DNA from: Siphonodentalium dalli
Lineage: Eukaryota; Mollusca; Scaphopoda; Gadilida; Siphonodentaliidae
DNA: 64,000 nt
NCBI GenBank assembly: GCA_032622095.1
Contig: CP136068.1
Coordinates: 129,833,989-129,897,988 of the forward strand
Direction: 5' to 3'
The position numbers and the translations under genes were made by a program. The notes beneath the pieces are model-generated. The model was given only the letters and a program-made list of their open reading frames with translations, searched no databases and had not been told where the DNA came from. Positions 62,301 to 64,000 of the stretch are shown here, in pieces; position 1 is the stretch's first letter, and the number at the start of each line of letters is the position of its first letter.

Positions 62301-64000
62301 CAGAGGGGACAGGCCTCGTTTGTTGACCGATCGACACCAAATTTGGTGAGGAAGTGTGTCCCCAGTAGTAATCTTCATAACCAAACGCACGGGTCGCAGA
62401 CTGTTGCCGATTTCAAGTTTTTAAGTGAAATCGAATGTCAGGCTGGCTTTCAGTTAGGCGTTCGACTTAGAAAATATTTCAGCCCAAAAATGGATTTCGA
62501 GTTTTTAGCGCGAAACATCATGTTTTGACCCAATTCGTGCTCCCCCACTCGAATCTGGTCAAAATTGTCAAGGAAACTCGAAAAGGAAATTCAAGTTTTC
62601 AAATTTCAAGTTTTTAAGTGAAATCGAATGTCAGGCTGGCTTTCAGTTAGGCGTTCGACTTAGAAAATATTTCAGCCCAAAAATGGATTTCGAGTTTTTT
62701 GCGCGAAACATCATGTTTTGACCCAATTCGTGCTCCCCCACTCGAATCTGGTCAAAATTGTCAAGGAAACTCGAAAAGGAAATTCGAATGTCAGTCTGAA
62801 GTGTGAAGTTGGTTAGGCGTTCGGCGTTCGACATTCGTTTAACATTCAACTTAGAAAATTTCGACCGAAAAATGGAAATTTAGTTTTATGCGCTAAAGGT
62901 GTTCTTTTTACCCAATTCGTGCTCTATCAATCAAATCTGGTCTAACTTTCATCGTTTTCCAAAAAAATTATTTCGACCCAAAAATATATAGGCCCCTACA
63001 GAGGGGACAGGCCTCGTTTGTTGACCGATCGACACCAAATTTGGTGAGGAAGTGTGTCCCCAGTAGTAATCTTCATAACCAAACGCACGGGTCGCAGACT
63101 GTTGCCGATTTCAAGTTTTTAAGTGAAATCGAATGTCAGGCTGGCTTTCAGTTAGGCGTTCGACTTAGAAAATATTTCAGCCCAAAAATGGATTTCGAGT
63201 TTTTTGCGCGAAACATCATGTTTTGACCCAATTCGTGCTCCCCCACTCGAATCTGGTCAAAATTGTCAAGGAAACTCGAAAAGTAAATTCGAATGTCAGT
63301 CTGAAGTGTGAAGTTGGTTAGGCGTTCGGCGTTCGACATTAGTTTAACATTCAACTTAGAAAATTTCGACCGAAAAATGGAAATTTAGTTTTTTGCGCTA
63401 AAGGTGTTCTTTTTACCCAATTCGTGCTCTATCAATCAAATCTGGTCCAACTTTCATCGTTTTCCAAAAAAATTATTTTACCGCCGGACTTGGAAAATTT
63501 CGACCCAAAAATATATAGGCCCCTACAGAGGGGACAGGCCTCGTTTGTTGACCGATCGACACCAAATTTGGTGAGGAAGTGTGTCCCCAGTAGTAATCTT
63601 CATAACCAAACGCACGGGTCGCAGACTGTTGCCGATTTCAAGTTTTTAAGTGAAATCGAATGTCAGGCTGGCTTTCAGTTAGGCGTTCGACTTAGAAAAT
63701 ATTTCAGCCCAAAAATGGATTTCGAGTTTTTAGCGCGAAACATCATGTTTTGACCCAATTCGTGCTCCCCCACTCGAATCTGGTCAAAATTGTCAAGGAA
63801 ACTCGAAAAGGAAATTCAAGTTTTCAAATTTCAAGTTTTTAAGTGAAATCGAATGTCAGGCTGGCTTTCAGTTAGGCGTTCGACTTAGAAAATATTTCAG
63901 CCCAAAAATGGATTTCGAGTTTTTTGCGCGAAACATCATGTTTTGACCCAATTCGTGCTCCCCCACTCGAATCTGGTCAAAATTGTCAAGGAAACTCGAA
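35330..64000 (+). repeat. 505/527/720-bp satellite array (higher-order)
   Basis: About 50 monomers, all in one orientation, running past the window end. A fixed marker (the GTTTAACATTCAACTTAG site) recurs at intervals of 527, 505 or 720 bp (once 698). The 505 class lacks 22 bp beginning TACCGCCGGACTTGG; the 720 class has a 193-bp internal duplication of the segment with AGTGAAATCGAATGTCAGGC; 698 has both changes. Each monomer contains a hairpin (GGCCCCT-ACAG-AGGGG-ACAGGCC), the palindrome ACCAAATTTGGT, and two diverged ~150-bp halves (…CCAATTCGTGCTC… in both), so it arose by internal duplication. Units are nearly identical apart from a limited set of shared variants. No protein is encoded: 527 and 505 are not multiples of three, so no frame can run through. 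Confidence 0.97.
39188..39907 (+). repeat. Example of the long (720-bp) monomer class
   Basis: Carries the extra 193-bp segment joined at GGAAATTCAAGTTTTCAAAT near 39636. Other long intervals end at 36574, 41659, 42884, 46700, 50510, 52240 (698 bp), 56583, 58862, 61119 and 62849; another begins near the window end at 63808. Confidence 0.9.

Noticed and set aside
35330-64000. CENP-B box (TTCGNNNNANNCGGG) in the satellite monomer
   Set aside because: I looked for it around every CGGG in the monomer and found no match. The 122-bp units also lack it.
35330-64000. CRISPR-like array
   Set aside because: The repeat unit is ~500 bp with no short repeat/unique spacer alternation, and the DNA is eukaryotic.

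Overview
This window is gene-poor repetitive DNA from a eukaryotic nuclear genome, most likely an invertebrate animal. I found no host gene, tRNA, rRNA, operon or CRISPR array. Every protein-like stretch I recognise is a decayed piece of a non-LTR retrotransposon (LINE). The transposon mix is animal-like: LINEs of CR1/Jockey and L1/Tx1 types, hAT elements and Helitron-like elements with a central tandem repeat. The last type recalls elements described from bivalve molluscs and flies. I cannot fix the phylum from sequence alone.

Region 1 (1-21955) is built from duplicated blocks. D1 (1-8046, its left end lies outside the window) and D2 (11761-19592) are near-identical, with a 3.7 kb unique spacer between them. 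A third, much more diverged partial copy (D3, 19981-21955) repeats only the last ~1.4 kb of the block. D1 and D2 each carry a LINE C-terminal relic, a long hairpin, a ~40-bp degenerate minisatellite split by three head-to-tail Helitron-like elements (one with a 122-bp tandem repeat), and an old non-autonomous hAT element. That hAT element sits at the same site in D3, so it predates the duplications. The spacer holds a 178-bp satellite of three alternating subtypes (8085-9800) and a hAT end remnant.

Region 2 (21956-34912) is AT-rich intergenic DNA with a (GA)n tract of ~67 units, several foldback elements (23363-23964, 31395-31542, 34093-34453), LINE relics in both orientations (25270-27795), an ~800-bp palindrome made of minisatellite units (27940-28745), and a well-preserved 1.13-kb non-autonomous hAT element with 19-bp inverted ends and a perfect 8-bp target duplication (31543-32669).

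Region 3 (34913-64000, continuing past the window) is a >29-kb satellite array of ~51 monomers in one orientation. There are three main length classes: 527 bp, 505 bp (a 22-bp deletion) and 720 bp (a 193-bp internal duplication). They form higher-order repeats: the long class is followed by a 505-bp interval every time, 1032-bp dimers recur, and a 3816-bp block is duplicated. The first monomers at the left edge are diverged. A cluster of single-base indels at 48.69-50.36 kb, absent elsewhere, suggests lower consensus quality or an assembly join there.

The elements do not form a pathway. The story is one of turnover: transposons inserted into tandem repeats, tandem repeats carried inside transposons, and block duplication. 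The satellite monomer shares a short sequence phrase with the Helitron-like elements of Region 1, which raises the possibility that the array grew from such an element.
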